A stretch of 23,051 bases of DNA from RGIG250 sp964540025 (GCA_964540025.1 CAZIKQ010000028.1:1-23051); one strand, 5' to 3'. Positions 1-8,625 are shown, counted from the first letter of the stretch. The notes: generated by a model from the sequence alone, not told the origin. Numbers and translations are program-made.

Positions 1-25
1 GGGAGGCTGTTTTGTCAACAGTCTG
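1..25 (-). repeat. End of interspersed palindromic repeat, inverted copy
   Basis: The reverse complement of these 25 bases matches 22696-22720 with a single mismatch. It is therefore the outer arm of the same repeat family that lies intact at 22696-22861, in the opposite orientation. The rest of this copy lies before the window. Confidence 0.75.
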
Positions 26-47
26 AGCTCCCCTACAGGGGAGCCTC
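26..47 (+). repeat. Palindromic arm of the same repeat family
   Basis: Positions 26-47 match 22809-22830 with one mismatch. The core is a CTCCCCT/AGGGGAG hairpin. It abuts the inverted arm at 1-25, so two repeat pieces meet head-on just upstream of the exporter operon. Confidence 0.6.
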
Positions 48-72
48 CTCTAATTTGGCGGTGGGATTGGGT

Positions 73-87
73 GAGTCCTCAGGACTC
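73..87. promoter_or_regulatory. Perfect 15-bp palindrome before the exporter operon
   Basis: GAGTCCTCAGGACTC is a perfect inverted repeat (7 bp arms, 1 bp centre) that ends five bases before the ribosome site (AGGGGG, 92-97) of the first exporter gene. It could be an operator or a small mRNA hairpin affecting translation. No clear -35/-10 pair is visible in the 60 bases upstream, so the promoter may lie inside the repeat or before the window. Confidence 0.35.
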
Positions 88-104
88 TTATAGGGGGCTA
101 TATT

Positions 105-1280
105 TTGAAGAAAATATTTATGACAGCAGTCGGCCTGCTTATCGCCATAATTTTGGTTTTGGTGGGGTTTGGCGCTTTTCTCAATTACAGGGACGAAAAC
201 AATATTGCCAGACGGATGAGCAGCCGGGTATTGCGCCTTCACGGGGTGAAGGCGGAGGTAAGAGAGCTGAGCGGCAGATTTGTCAAAGAGAGTCTGCGCC
301 TTTCCGCCGAAAATATGACTGACGCCGTTTCCCGTATGGAGGGAACCATTGCCGAGGTATATGTAGCGCCGAACCAGCTGGTGAAGCAGGGGCAGCCCAT
401 CTGCCGCATTGTCAGCGAGGATATAGAGATGCGCCTGGCCCAGGCCGACGTTAATATTGCCAGAGCGGAGGCCGTCCGGGTCCGCTACGAGAATGCCTAT
501 GGACGTTACCGGCGCCTGGTGGATATTGATGCCGTGTCCAGGGAACAGTACGATGATGTGGTGGCAAATTATAAATCAGCCACGGCGGAAGTTGAGATGC
601 TGAAAATAGAAAGGCAGCAATACGAGATTTTGAAAGACCGCCTGACGGTTACCGCTCCCATCGACGGCGAGGTGCTGATGCTTTACAAGAAGGCGGGAGG
701 TTTTTTGCAGGCCGGGGCCTCGGTGGCCCTGATTGGTAATTTTAATAAATTGAATTTTAAGGAATCGGTGAGCGATAAGGACTTCCAGAGACTGGGCGGC
801 TATGACAAGGTGTGGAATATGCGGTTCAGTAAAACTGATTTAGATAAAATATACTCGGGAAAATTTGGGGCGGAAAATAAAGGGTACACGGAAAGCTTTA
901 CCGCCCGAATTAAAAAGATTGACCCTCCCCTGGCGGCAGAGGCCTCTTTGCGCAGCGTCCAGTGGGAAATCGATAATACGGCCGGACTTTTAGAGCCCAA
1001 GCGCTATCAAAACGTAATGTTTGAAGAGCAGGAAAGGCGAAGGGTTTTGGCCGTTCCGGCAGCTGCCTTTGTCAGCGACGAGAGAAACAGCGTTTTTGTC
1101 TATGAGCAGGGTGTCTTAAAGCTAAGGGCAGTTGAATCGGGTATTATGGATGGCAAATTCTGTGAAATTGCCGGAGGACTGGAGCCGGGGGAAATAGTAG
1201 TTGTTTCCGGCAAGGAAGGTCTTACGGACGGAACGAAGGCGGAGGTTACGCTGGAGGAGGTAGAGCCGGTTGGAAATTAG
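105..1280 (+). CDS. HlyD-family membrane fusion protein of NHLM-type exporter
   Basis: This is a 391-residue periplasmic adaptor expected to link an inner-membrane ABC exporter to the cell envelope. It has one N-terminal membrane segment (about residues 6-26) and no lipobox. A lipoyl/biotinyl-like half-motif follows at about 80-105 (GTIAEVYVAPNQLVKQGQP), then an alpha-hairpin at about 110-180, the second half-motif (TVTAPIDGEV) and a C-terminal beta-barrel region. The TTG start at 105 is chosen because AGGGGG at 92-97 sits seven bases before it; an ATG at 120 is an alternative. The next gene starts inside its last codons (11 bp overlap), so the four exporter genes are translationally coupled. 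The HlyD family is clear. Assignment to NHLM export rests on the three genes that follow. Confidence 0.88.
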   Translation: MKKIFMTAVGLLIAIILVLVGFGAFLNYRDENNIARRMSSRVLRLHGVKAEVRELSGRFVKESLRLSAENMTDAVSRMEGTIAEVYVAPNQLVKQGQPICRIVSEDIEMRLAQADVNIARAEAVRVRYENAYGRYRRLVDIDAVSREQYDDVVANYKSATAEVEMLKIERQQYEILKDRLTVTAPIDGEVLMLYKKAGGFLQAGASVALIGNFNKLNFKESVSDKDFQRLGGYDKVWNMRFSKTDLDKIYSGKFGAENKGYTESFTARIKKIDPPLAAEASLRSVQWEIDNTAGLLEPKRYQNVMFEEQERRRVLAVPAAAFVSDERNSVFVYEQGVLKLRAVESGIMDGKFCEIAGGLEPGEIVVVSGKEGLTDGTKAEVTLEEVEPVGN

Positions 1281-2250
1281 AGAGGTGCTTTCCGGGGACT
1301 CCAGGGAGCTGTTTTCTAAGGAGTCCCTGGAAAAAGTCCGTTCTCCGGAGCGGCTGGATACCCTTTTGGCGGTTACTACGCCCATCGGCTGGATGGCTCT
1401 TACCGCCATGTGCATAATGGTGTTTTCCATTTTGATGTGGTCGGTTTTTGGCGCCCTGGTGGAAAAGGTTGAAGGCGTGGGAATTTTATTGGATTCCTCC
1501 GGTATTGTGAAGGTGTCTTCCGTATCCAATGGAAGAGTGGAGTCTGTACGGGTCCGCACCGGGGACAGGGTCAAAAAAGGAGACGTCATTGCCACCCTGG
1601 AATTACCAGCCATGGAGGTTGACAGCAAGGTGACCCGTTCCAATATAAATTTATCGCAAAATGAACGGGAGGCCATGACCACCGCCGCCCAATATGACGC
1701 CAAGCGCTATGAACAGGAGATAAGCGAGGTGGTTGTGAGCGCTTACGACGGAATAGTTGATGAAATTACGGTTGTTCCCGATAATATTGTGGCGGCCGGC
1801 GGTACGATTTGCACCATCCGCCGGGACGAAGGCCGGGATGAAATGACCGGGGTAATGTATGTACCGGCGGTAAACGGGAAAAAAATCCAGCCGGGTACAA
1901 CGCTGCAGCTGAATCCTAACGGCTCCAATTCCAGCGAGGAGGGGAGCCTGCTGGCCGTAGTCCGTTCCGTATCCCGGTATCCCGTTTCCAGCGGCGCGAT
2001 TACCCGGCGGGTAGGGAATCCGGAGCTGGCTCAGTGGTTCATTGCCAAAAATGATAACGCGGCAATGGAGGTGACCTTTGAATTGGTTAAAGACACCGAT
2101 TCGGGTACGGGCTATTTGTGGACCTCCAGCGTAGGAACCCATAAGCCAGTGACCTCAGGCAGCGTGTGCAGCGGGTTTGTGGTCGTTGACCGCAAGCCGC
2201 CCATTGAAAAGGTTTTTTATAAGGTGAGCCAGTGGTTGAGAAGCAGATGA
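1270..2250 (+). CDS. NHLM-system secretion (HlyD-like) protein
   Basis: A second, shorter adaptor (326 residues) with a cytoplasmic N-terminus of about 38 residues, one membrane segment (about 40-62) and a periplasmic biotinyl-lipoyl-like domain (GRVESVRVRTGDRVKKGDVI at about 86-105). It lacks the long coiled-coil hairpin of the preceding adaptor. This matches the 'NHLM bacteriocin system secretion protein' family described with NHLP/Nif11 precursor clusters. The TTG start at 1270 has an excellent GGAGGAGG site at 1253-1260 and overlaps the preceding gene by 11 bp. It ends in an ATGA overlap with the peptidase-transporter gene. Two different adaptors in one operon suggest a heteromeric periplasmic conduit, which is an inference. 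Confidence 0.85.
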   Translation: MEIREVLSGDSRELFSKESLEKVRSPERLDTLLAVTTPIGWMALTAMCIMVFSILMWSVFGALVEKVEGVGILLDSSGIVKVSSVSNGRVESVRVRTGDRVKKGDVIATLELPAMEVDSKVTRSNINLSQNEREAMTTAAQYDAKRYEQEISEVVVSAYDGIVDEITVVPDNIVAAGGTICTIRRDEGRDEMTGVMYVPAVNGKKIQPGTTLQLNPNGSNSSEEGSLLAVVRSVSRYPVSSGAITRRVGNPELAQWFIAKNDNAAMEVTFELVKDTDSGTGYLWTSSVGTHKPVTSGSVCSGFVVVDRKPPIEKVFYKVSQWLRSR

Positions 2251-4448
2251 GCGTTATGAAGAAGTGGTTCAGGAAAAAATCCGGTCATGTTCATACCCCG
2301 ACCGTGCTGCAAATGGAAGCCTCAGAGTGCGGAGCGGCCTCCCTGAGCATAATTCTGGCCTATTATGGACTCTGGCTGCCTTTGGAAAAGCTCCGTCAGG
2401 ACTGCGGAGTGAACCGGGATGGAGTTTCCGCCGTAAATATCGTCAAGGCAGCCAGGCTGAGAGGCTGTGAGGCGGCGGGGTACCGCTGGCCGGTGGAAAA
2501 ATTGCGGCAGGCTGAATTCCCCGTGCTCATCCACTGGGAGTTTAATCACTTTGTGGTTCTTGAGGGAATAGATGAAAATAAGGCCTACCTGAATGACCCG
2601 GCGGTGGGCCACAGAGCGGTACCTATGGATGATTTTATTACCAGCTACACAGGGATTGCCCTAAGTATAAAGCCGGGCAAGGACTTTCAACGGGCCGGAG
2701 AAAAATATAATATAGCCAGGGTTATTGCGGCCAAATTGCGGCGGGACAAATGGCCGGTGCTCTTCGTAACCTTGATTTGTCTCTGCCTGATCGTTCCTCA
2801 GCTGGCGGCACCGGTATTCAGCCAGGTGTTTTTGGATGATATATTAACCGGTAAGCATAAGGATTGGGTGTTTAACCTGCTGCTGATGATGGGGGGAACA
2901 CTGGTTATCCAGGGGATTTTGACCTGGCTTCGCTACTGGTGCCTGACAAGGTGGCAGGCCAAGCTGACGCTGGCCGATTCCTCCCGGTTCTTCTGGCATA
3001 TTTTGCAGCTTCCCATGGAATTCTTTCAACAGCGATTCAGCAGTGAGGTTGCCCGGCGGGTAGGCTTTACGGAATCCGTGGCCGATGTAATGACCGGTTC
3101 GGCGGCCACCGTTGTCCTCGATTTTTTCATCGCGCTGTTTTATCTGGGACTGCTGCTTCATTACAGCGTCTCATTGACGGTTATCGGCGTGTCCTTCAGC
3201 CTGGTTAGCGTGCTGGTTTTCTTCCTTGTCCGGAGCAGGGTCATAGAAATGACCATGAAGCTGCAGCAGGACGCGGGCAAAGAATATGGGGTGGCGGTCA
3301 ATGGCCTCCAAATGATGGAAACCCTGAAAGCCAACGGCAATGAGGAGGAATTTTTTAATAAGTGGGCCGGTTACAAGAGCAAGGTTTTAGCCGGTAATCA
3401 GAGGATTGCCCTGTACAATCTGACGGTGCAGATGCTGCCGGTGCTTCTGGCGGGGGTCAACACGGCGTTGATTATGACCATCGGCGGTTTTTCCATTATG
3501 GACGGAGTGATGACCGCCGGTATTTTTGTGGCGTTTCAAAGTTTGATGGGAAATTTCCAGGGCCCCTTTAATAACATTCTTAATTTGGCCGATACCCTGC
3601 AAACTACCGAAATGCAGATGAAGCGTCTCGATGACGTCATGCAGTATGAAAGGGATTCGCTTAATTATCCGGCGGAGCAGCCGACGGATATAGGACGCAG
3701 CCGCCTTTGGGGCGAAGTGGAGATGAAGGGTCTCGTCTTCGGTTACAGTCCCCTGCACAAGCCGCTGTTTTCCGGGTTTGATATGCACCTTCGACCGGGG
3801 GACTGGGCAGCGCTGGTGGGGGGCAGCGGCTGCGGCAAGTCTACCCTGGCCAGGATCATAACCGGCATTTACAGGGAATGGCGGGGCGAGCTGCTGTTTG
3901 ACGGTATTCCCCGGGAAAGGATCCCCCATGCCGTCATCTGCAATTCGGTATCCTCCGTGGATCAGGATATATTTCTCCTCAGCGGCACTATTGAGGAGAA
4001 CATAACCCTGTTTGACAGCTCCATCAGGCACAGCGACGTGGTAAGGGCCGCAAAGGATGCCTGTATCCATGATGATATCCTGCGGCTGGAGGGCGGCTAT
4101 GACCATAAAGTCGCCGAGGGCGGCTTTAATTTCAGCGGCGGTCAGCGGCAGCGGCTGGAAATTGCCCGGGCCTTGGCTTCCAACCCCGCTATCCTCGTGC
4201 TGGATGAGGCCACAAGCGCCCTGGACCCCTTGACGGAGCTGAGAGTCATGGAAAATATCCGCCGGCGGGGCTGTACCTGCGTGGTGGTAGCCCATAGGCT
4301 GAGCACTATTCGCGACTGCGATGAAATCATCGTCATCGACCATGGCAGGGCGGTTGAAAGAGGCACTCATGATGAAATGCTTAAAGCCAATGGGGCCTAT
4401 GCGAAGCTGATCAGCGATAATTCCGATGGTAAAGGCGGTGGGGCTTGA
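2247..4448 (+). CDS. NHLM-system peptidase/ABC transporter (C39-TMD-NBD)
   Basis: This ABC exporter removes the leader of a ribosomally made peptide while exporting it. The N-terminal C39 peptidase domain (about residues 18-140) has an intact triad: Cys28 in QMEASECGAASL, a His in HWEFNHFVVLEG and an Asp in LNDPAVG. The transmembrane domain spans about residues 160-460. The nucleotide-binding domain has Walker A GGSGCGKST (about 525), signature FSGGQRQR (about 629), Walker B ILVLDEATSALD (about 648) and H-loop VVAHRLS (about 680). The ATG at 2247 is preferred because it forms an ATGA overlap with the preceding stop; a GTG at 2232 in the same frame would add five residues. With the triad and ATPase motifs intact, it should be active. 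No substrate gene is visible nearby. Confidence 0.93.
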   Translation: MSVMKKWFRKKSGHVHTPTVLQMEASECGAASLSIILAYYGLWLPLEKLRQDCGVNRDGVSAVNIVKAARLRGCEAAGYRWPVEKLRQAEFPVLIHWEFNHFVVLEGIDENKAYLNDPAVGHRAVPMDDFITSYTGIALSIKPGKDFQRAGEKYNIARVIAAKLRRDKWPVLFVTLICLCLIVPQLAAPVFSQVFLDDILTGKHKDWVFNLLLMMGGTLVIQGILTWLRYWCLTRWQAKLTLADSSRFFWHILQLPMEFFQQRFSSEVARRVGFTESVADVMTGSAATVVLDFFIALFYLGLLLHYSVSLTVIGVSFSLVSVLVFFLVRSRVIEMTMKLQQDAGKEYGVAVNGLQMMETLKANGNEEEFFNKWAGYKSKVLAGNQRIALYNLTVQMLPVLLAGVNTALIMTIGGFSIMDGVMTAGIFVAFQSLMGNFQGPFNNILNLADTLQTTEMQMKRLDDVMQYERDSLNYPAEQPTDIGRSRLWGEVEMKGLVFGYSPLHKPLFSGFDMHLRPGDWAALVGGSGCGKSTLARIITGIYREWRGELLFDGIPRERIPHAVICNSVSSVDQDIFLLSGTIEENITLFDSSIRHSDVVRAAKDACIHDDILRLEGGYDHKVAEGGFNFSGGQRQRLEIARALASNPAILVLDEATSALDPLTELRVMENIRRRGCTCVVVAHRLSTIRDCDEIIVIDHGRAVERGTHDEMLKANGAYAKLISDNSDGKGGGA

Positions 4449-7135
4449 TGGAAAATGTCATTCACCTTTTGCCGGGAGAAAAGCTTTATTTTGAACAGAA
4501 GGGCGCAATGGGGTTCTTAAAAAGCGGCAGCGTGGATCTCTATGCGGTAACGGCTGATCATCGGGAGCGGATGTTTTTATTGCAGAGGGATGAAGGCCAG
4601 TATTTTTTTGGACTGTTTGATGAATTTCAAAGTGTGGAATTGTTTGCAGCCGCCAAGTCGCCCGCTGTTATAGAATTTTTTTCGGCAGACGCTTTGGCAA
4701 ATAATGAAGTTCCCGCAGGTGTTCTCCGCCCGGCCATGCAGGGTTGGTTCAAGAGTCTGCTTATCCATGGCTGGCTCCGCTTTTTTGCCGTGCGCAACGA
4801 TGAATACGTGGGCCGTTGGAGCAGGGCGGATTTTTTGCAGGACGCGGAAGACAGCTTTTTGTGGCCGGTGTTTTTGGAGCATGAAAGCATTGTCGCGATG
4901 CTTTTATGCGGGCAATTCAATTCCCTGAAGAAGTCATTTGAAGACAGATTGGAGCGGCGGAAGGAAAAAAAGGAAAAGCTGGTCAATGACTCGCTTGCTA
5001 TTTTGATTGGCGAGGAAAATTTAGAGCGGGACGGGGATCCGCGAAAACAAACGGAAGGAATCGCCGCCCTCATTCAGAGGGTCGGACGGGCCCTGAATAT
5101 GGAAACCGGCGACCTTTCCCTGCCGCCGGAGGTTGCCCGCCACCTCAGCGACGAAGCCCTTGTCAAGCGCCTGATGAATAAGGCCGGTATGCGGATGCGT
5201 CCCGTGCTTTTGGAGCGCGGGTGGCAGACGAAGGACTGCGGGGTGCTGCTGGTTACGAAGGATGGACGGTATTACGCGGCGGTTCCCACAGGGCCAAGCC
5301 AATACCGGCTGTACGGCCCGGAGGGTAAAAGTGAATATATCAGTGAGGAATTGGCGGGTGCGCTGGATAAAAGGGGCATGGCGTGTTATGCCGGCTTTCC
5401 CCAAAGGGCCCTTAAACTGAAGGATCTGCTTACCTTCATGGTTGGCCAGTGCTGGCGCAGTGATTATTATTATATCCTTTTGGCCAGCGTTATCGCGGGA
5501 CTTATTCCGCTCCTGACGCCTGTCATCACCAAGTCTATTTTTGGCGACGTTATCCCGATTCAGGACAAACAGGGTTTGACGACGCTGACTCAGGTGATTA
5601 TGGTGGCGGGCTTTACCTCGGCTGCGGTAGCGATGGTGCGCTCCGTGGCGGTTTTGCGGATAACCAGCCACCTGGATATGGCGGCGGAAGCCGCTCTATG
5701 GTCCCGGCTGTTATCGCTGCCGGCTGATTTCTTTAAGCGCTACCAAACCGGTGAATTGTTGCAGCGAATGAGCGGGATTGACGCAATAAAATCCCTCGTC
5801 ACCGGCGAGCTTGTGGGAGGAGTTTTTAACACTGTATTCTCCCTTTGGAGCATTCTCCTGATGTGCTGGTACAGCTTGCAGCTTACCGGGGTAGCTCTGC
5901 TGGTGTGGATAGTCTTTTTTGCGGTTACGGCGGTAATTTACCGGCAGGTATTCAAGTATCAGAAAAATCTGGTGGAGGCCGGTAACAAAACGGCGGGACA
6001 GGTCGTGCAAATTTTTAACGGGCTGGCTAAATTCCGCAGCCAGGGGGCGGAGGAGCAGGCCTTTTATTTGTGGGCCAAGTGTTTTGGGGAGCAGTGGAGG
6101 TGGAACCTAAAGCTCCGGTGGCAGAACAATTACAGCGGCATTATCAATTCTATACAGCCGCTGGTTTTATCTATGATCCTCTACTACACTACCGTGGACA
6201 TGATGGCAAAAAGCGCCGCCGCCGGACAGGCCGCCATGACCTATGCGGAGTTCCTGGGCTTTGAAGCGGCCTTCTCCGCCTTCAATGCCACTTTAGTGAG
6301 TATGATCCCTTTAGTCGCGAAGATTTTTAGCGTTCGGCCTCATATCGAGAACCTGCGGCCGATCCTGGAAGCTGAACCGGAATATTCCGAGGAAAAAATT
6401 GAGGCCGGCTACCTGACGGGAGAAATAGAGATCAGGAATTTAAGCTTTGCTTATAATAAGGACGCCCAGGATGTCCTGCGGGATATCGATCTGTTTATTA
6501 AAGCCGGTGAATCCGTGGCTATCGTCGGGCGCAGCGGCTGCGGTAAATCAACGCTGGTCCGCTTGCTGCTGGGATTTGAAAAGCCAAGAACCGGGGCTGT
6601 GTATTACGATAATCTGGATCTCAACGATTTGAGTCTGACTTCTGTCCGCAGTCAGATGGGGGTCGTCCTCCAGGATGGCAAGCTGTTGGCGGGAAGCATT
6701 TTTGACAATATTGTGGGCACTACCGCCATGACGATGGACGACGCGTGGCTGGCGGCAAAAAGAGTCGGCCTGGACAAGGATATACAGGAGATGCCCATGG
6801 GAATGCATACGGCAATCAGCGAAGGGTCGGGAAATATTTCCGGCGGCCAGCGGCAGCGCATTCTGCTGGCGCGAAGCATCGTCAATAATCCCCACGTCCT
6901 CATCCTCGACGAAGCTACAAGCGCCCTGGATAACACGACTCAGGCCGTCGTTACCCGCAGTCTGGAGGAAATGTCCTGCACGAGAATCATCATTGCCCAT
7001 CGGCTCAGTACCATCAGAAATGCCGACAGAATTATCGTGATGGATTCCGGACGGATCATTGAAGAAGGAAGCTTTGAATCTTTGATGGAACAAAAGGGAG
7101 TTTTTGCCGAACTGGCCGGACGGCAGCTGGCTTAG
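4448..7135 (+). CDS. NHLM-system ABC transporter, ATP-binding/permease partner
   Basis: An 895-residue partner half-transporter, characteristically encoded directly after the peptidase-transporter in NHLM export operons. The N-terminus (about 1-100, PGEKLYFEQKGAMGFLKSG) resembles a cupin or cyclic-nucleotide-binding fold. It carries no C39 catalytic Cys and is followed by a long linker. The transmembrane domain covers about residues 335-620. The nucleotide-binding domain has Walker A GRSGCGKST (about 694), signature ISGGQRQR (about 797), Walker B VLILDEATSALD (about 817) and an IAHRLST switch. The stop of the preceding gene and the ATG at 4448 overlap as TGATG; an in-frame TTG at 4445 is possible. 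It probably forms a heterodimer with the C39 protein (an inference from family and operon order). Confidence 0.9.
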   Translation: MENVIHLLPGEKLYFEQKGAMGFLKSGSVDLYAVTADHRERMFLLQRDEGQYFFGLFDEFQSVELFAAAKSPAVIEFFSADALANNEVPAGVLRPAMQGWFKSLLIHGWLRFFAVRNDEYVGRWSRADFLQDAEDSFLWPVFLEHESIVAMLLCGQFNSLKKSFEDRLERRKEKKEKLVNDSLAILIGEENLERDGDPRKQTEGIAALIQRVGRALNMETGDLSLPPEVARHLSDEALVKRLMNKAGMRMRPVLLERGWQTKDCGVLLVTKDGRYYAAVPTGPSQYRLYGPEGKSEYISEELAGALDKRGMACYAGFPQRALKLKDLLTFMVGQCWRSDYYYILLASVIAGLIPLLTPVITKSIFGDVIPIQDKQGLTTLTQVIMVAGFTSAAVAMVRSVAVLRITSHLDMAAEAALWSRLLSLPADFFKRYQTGELLQRMSGIDAIKSLVTGELVGGVFNTVFSLWSILLMCWYSLQLTGVALLVWIVFFAVTAVIYRQVFKYQKNLVEAGNKTAGQVVQIFNGLAKFRSQGAEEQAFYLWAKCFGEQWRWNLKLRWQNNYSGIINSIQPLVLSMILYYTTVDMMAKSAAAGQAAMTYAEFLGFEAAFSAFNATLVSMIPLVAKIFSVRPHIENLRPILEAEPEYSEEKIEAGYLTGEIEIRNLSFAYNKDAQDVLRDIDLFIKAGESVAIVGRSGCGKSTLVRLLLGFEKPRTGAVYYDNLDLNDLSLTSVRSQMGVVLQDGKLLAGSIFDNIVGTTAMTMDDAWLAAKRVGLDKDIQEMPMGMHTAISEGSGNISGGQRQRILLARSIVNNPHVLILDEATSALDNTTQAVVTRSLEEMSCTRIIIAHRLSTIRNADRIIVMDSGRIIEEGSFESLMEQKGVFAELAGRQLA

Positions 7136-7159
7136 GGAAATTCCTGATTTTGTAGCTTT

Positions 7160-7188
7160 AATATCCCCCGGCTGTGCCGGGGAATATT
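7160..7188 (+). terminator. Hairpin at the end of the exporter operon
   Basis: A near-perfect 13-bp inverted repeat (arms 7160-7172 and 7176-7188, 3-base loop, CCCCGGC/GCCGGGG core) lies 25 bp after the last exporter stop. Only a short T-run is built into the right arm, so it is a plausible but not textbook intrinsic terminator. Confidence 0.55.
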
Positions 7189-7347
7189 TGGCTTTGGATG
7201 TCCGGGCTGAAAATTGAATAGCCATTTTTAAGAAGAAAGCTGATGGGATGTGTGCTATGCTAAAGGGGAAGCGGAGGAGATGAATCCGGTTACTTCGAGT
7301 TACGGATAAAGGAAGCCATAGGCAGAAAAGCTATAAAGGAGAAAGTC

Positions 7348-7881
7348 ATGCAGTACAGGACACGTTACCAGTCCCCGCTGGGGGCCATAATCATTGCGTC
7401 AGACGGAGAAGTCATCATTGGTCTCTGGTTTGACGGACAGAAATATGACCGCAGTATACTGGTTCCCGAATGTGAGGAAAGGGACGTCCCGGTTTTCGCC
7501 CAAGCGGTGAAATGGCTGGACTGCTATTTTGCCGGGAGGGAACCGGATTTTACACCGGCGCTGGCCGTCAATTGCTCCCCTTTTCGCCGGGAGGTGCTGG
7601 AAATACTCCAGCGTATTCCCTATGGACAGACCAGGACCTACGGGGAGATTGCCCGGGAGATCGCTCAAAGGCAGGGGCGGCAAAAAATGTCGGCTCAGGC
7701 TGTCGGCGGAGCGGTAGGCTGGAATCCAATTTCCCTCATTATTCCCTGCCACCGAGTGATAGGCGCCAGCGGCAGTCTGACGGGCTACGGCGGCGGGATC
7801 CAGCGAAAGCTGGCCCTGCTGAAACTGGAAAAGGTCGATACGGAGGGGATGTTCATCCCGAAGAAAGGCACGGTGCTGTAG
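7348..7881 (+). CDS. ogt: O6-alkylguanine-DNA alkyltransferase
   Basis: A suicide DNA-repair enzyme that moves the alkyl group from O6-alkylguanine onto its own cysteine. The 177-residue length is normal for the family. The active-site IIPCHRV is present with Cys134, followed by the GSLTGYGGG substrate loop. The helix-turn-helix recognition region precedes it (QRIPYGQTRTYGEIA at about 88-102). A strong AAAGGAG site lies just before the ATG. The AdaA-type activator follows 136 bp downstream on the same strand, so this is the methyltransferase half of a split Ada system (compare AdaA/AdaB in Bacillus). Weak promoter-like bases (TGTGCTATGCT, 7251-7261) lie upstream. Confidence 0.93.
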   Translation: MQYRTRYQSPLGAIIIASDGEVIIGLWFDGQKYDRSILVPECEERDVPVFAQAVKWLDCYFAGREPDFTPALAVNCSPFRREVLEILQRIPYGQTRTYGEIAREIAQRQGRQKMSAQAVGGAVGWNPISLIIPCHRVIGASGSLTGYGGGIQRKLALLKLEKVDTEGMFIPKKGTVL

Positions 7882-7883
7882 GG

Positions 7884-7994
7884 ATGGTTTTTAGCAGAGC
7901 TGAACAAATAATGAGGGAAATAGTGGTCATCCTGCTGATTATTTCCGGGGTCGTATTATTTTTAATAATTGGCTCTGAACTTATGATAGAATAA
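7884..7994 (+). CDS. Possible 36-residue single-span membrane microprotein
   Basis: A short open frame starts three bases after the ogt stop. Its product is dominated by one hydrophobic stretch (VVILLIISGVVLFLIIGS), so it could be a single-pass inner-membrane peptide. The ribosome site is poor (AGGG almost touching the ATG at 7884). An internal ATG at 7911 would leave 27 residues. It may be real and coupled to ogt, or it may be chance in an intergenic stretch of 136 bp. No homology is recognised. Confidence 0.28.
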   Translation: MVFSRAEQIMREIVVILLIISGVVLFLIIGSELMIE

Positions 7995-8017
7995 AATCGA
8001 GGGGGAGAAATGCGCAG

Positions 8018-8569
8018 ATGACGGAAGCGGAAATGTACGAGGCCGTGATAAATAACGATGAAAATTATGACGGCTTGTTTTTCTACGGAGTCAGGTCCAC
8101 CGGTATTTTCTGCCGACCATCCTGCCAGTCAAAAAAGCCGCTGGCGGAAAACGTATGTTTCTTCAAAACCGCCGCCGACGCAAGAGCGGCGGGGTTCCGG
8201 CCCTGCAAGCGGTGCCGGAGCGATCTTTTGTCCTATCGCCCAATGGCGGAAATCGCCGGGCTGGTAAAAAACCGCCTAGAGGCTCTCTACAAACAAAGGT
8301 CTCTTTGGAGCCGGGGATTGGGCGAATTGGGCCTTTCCCGGCGGCGGGTCGTGGAGGTTTTCAAAACTGCCTACGGCCTGACGCCAAAAGCCTACATGGA
8401 CGAGTTGAAATTGCAAGAGGCAAAGCGTCTTTTGCTTGATACGGAGGATCAGGTGATAGATATCGGGGCCGCGGTGGGGTTTGGCAGTCTGGCCACCTTC
8501 AACCGGTTCTTTAAGGAACAGGTGGGTTGCAGTCCCGGCCAATATCGAAAGAACTATCGGGGAGTTTGA
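8018..8569 (+). CDS. adaA: AdaA-type methylphosphotriester sensor / AraC-family activator
   Basis: A regulator of the adaptive response to alkylating damage. The N-terminal Ada zinc domain has all four cysteines (Cys32 and Cys36 in FCRPSC, Cys63 and Cys66 in PCKRC). By family knowledge the first accepts a methyl group from DNA phosphotriesters and switches the protein on. A C-terminal AraC helix-turn-helix follows (about 85-183, with VIDIGAAVGFGSLATFNRFF and SPGQYR). No alkylguanine methyltransferase domain is attached; that job belongs to the separate ogt gene just upstream. GGGGGAG near 8000-8006 precedes the ATG at 8018. A strong terminator follows at 8594-8625. Confidence 0.92.
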   Translation: MTEAEMYEAVINNDENYDGLFFYGVRSTGIFCRPSCQSKKPLAENVCFFKTAADARAAGFRPCKRCRSDLLSYRPMAEIAGLVKNRLEALYKQRSLWSRGLGELGLSRRRVVEVFKTAYGLTPKAYMDELKLQEAKRLLLDTEDQVIDIGAAVGFGSLATFNRFFKEQVGCSPGQYRKNYRGV

Positions 8570-8593
8570 CCATTGACAGGAAAATGCGCAAAT

Positions 8594-8625
8594 AAAAATC
8601 CACTCGCCAGGCGGGTGGATTTTTT
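8594..8625 (+). terminator. Rho-independent terminator after adaA
   Basis: AAAAATCCACTCGCC pairs with GGCGGGTGGATTTTTT (one G-T pair, 2-3 base loop), followed by T residues. This is a textbook terminator, 24 bp after the adaA stop. Confidence 0.88.

Noticed and set aside
3387..4370. Long minus-strand frame inside the peptidase/ABC transporter gene, and similar long opposing frames elsewhere (for example 1122-1703, 5021-5671, 6548-7225)
   Set aside because: They lie opposite well-supported conserved genes, have no recognisable domains and reflect codon bias of the real strand.
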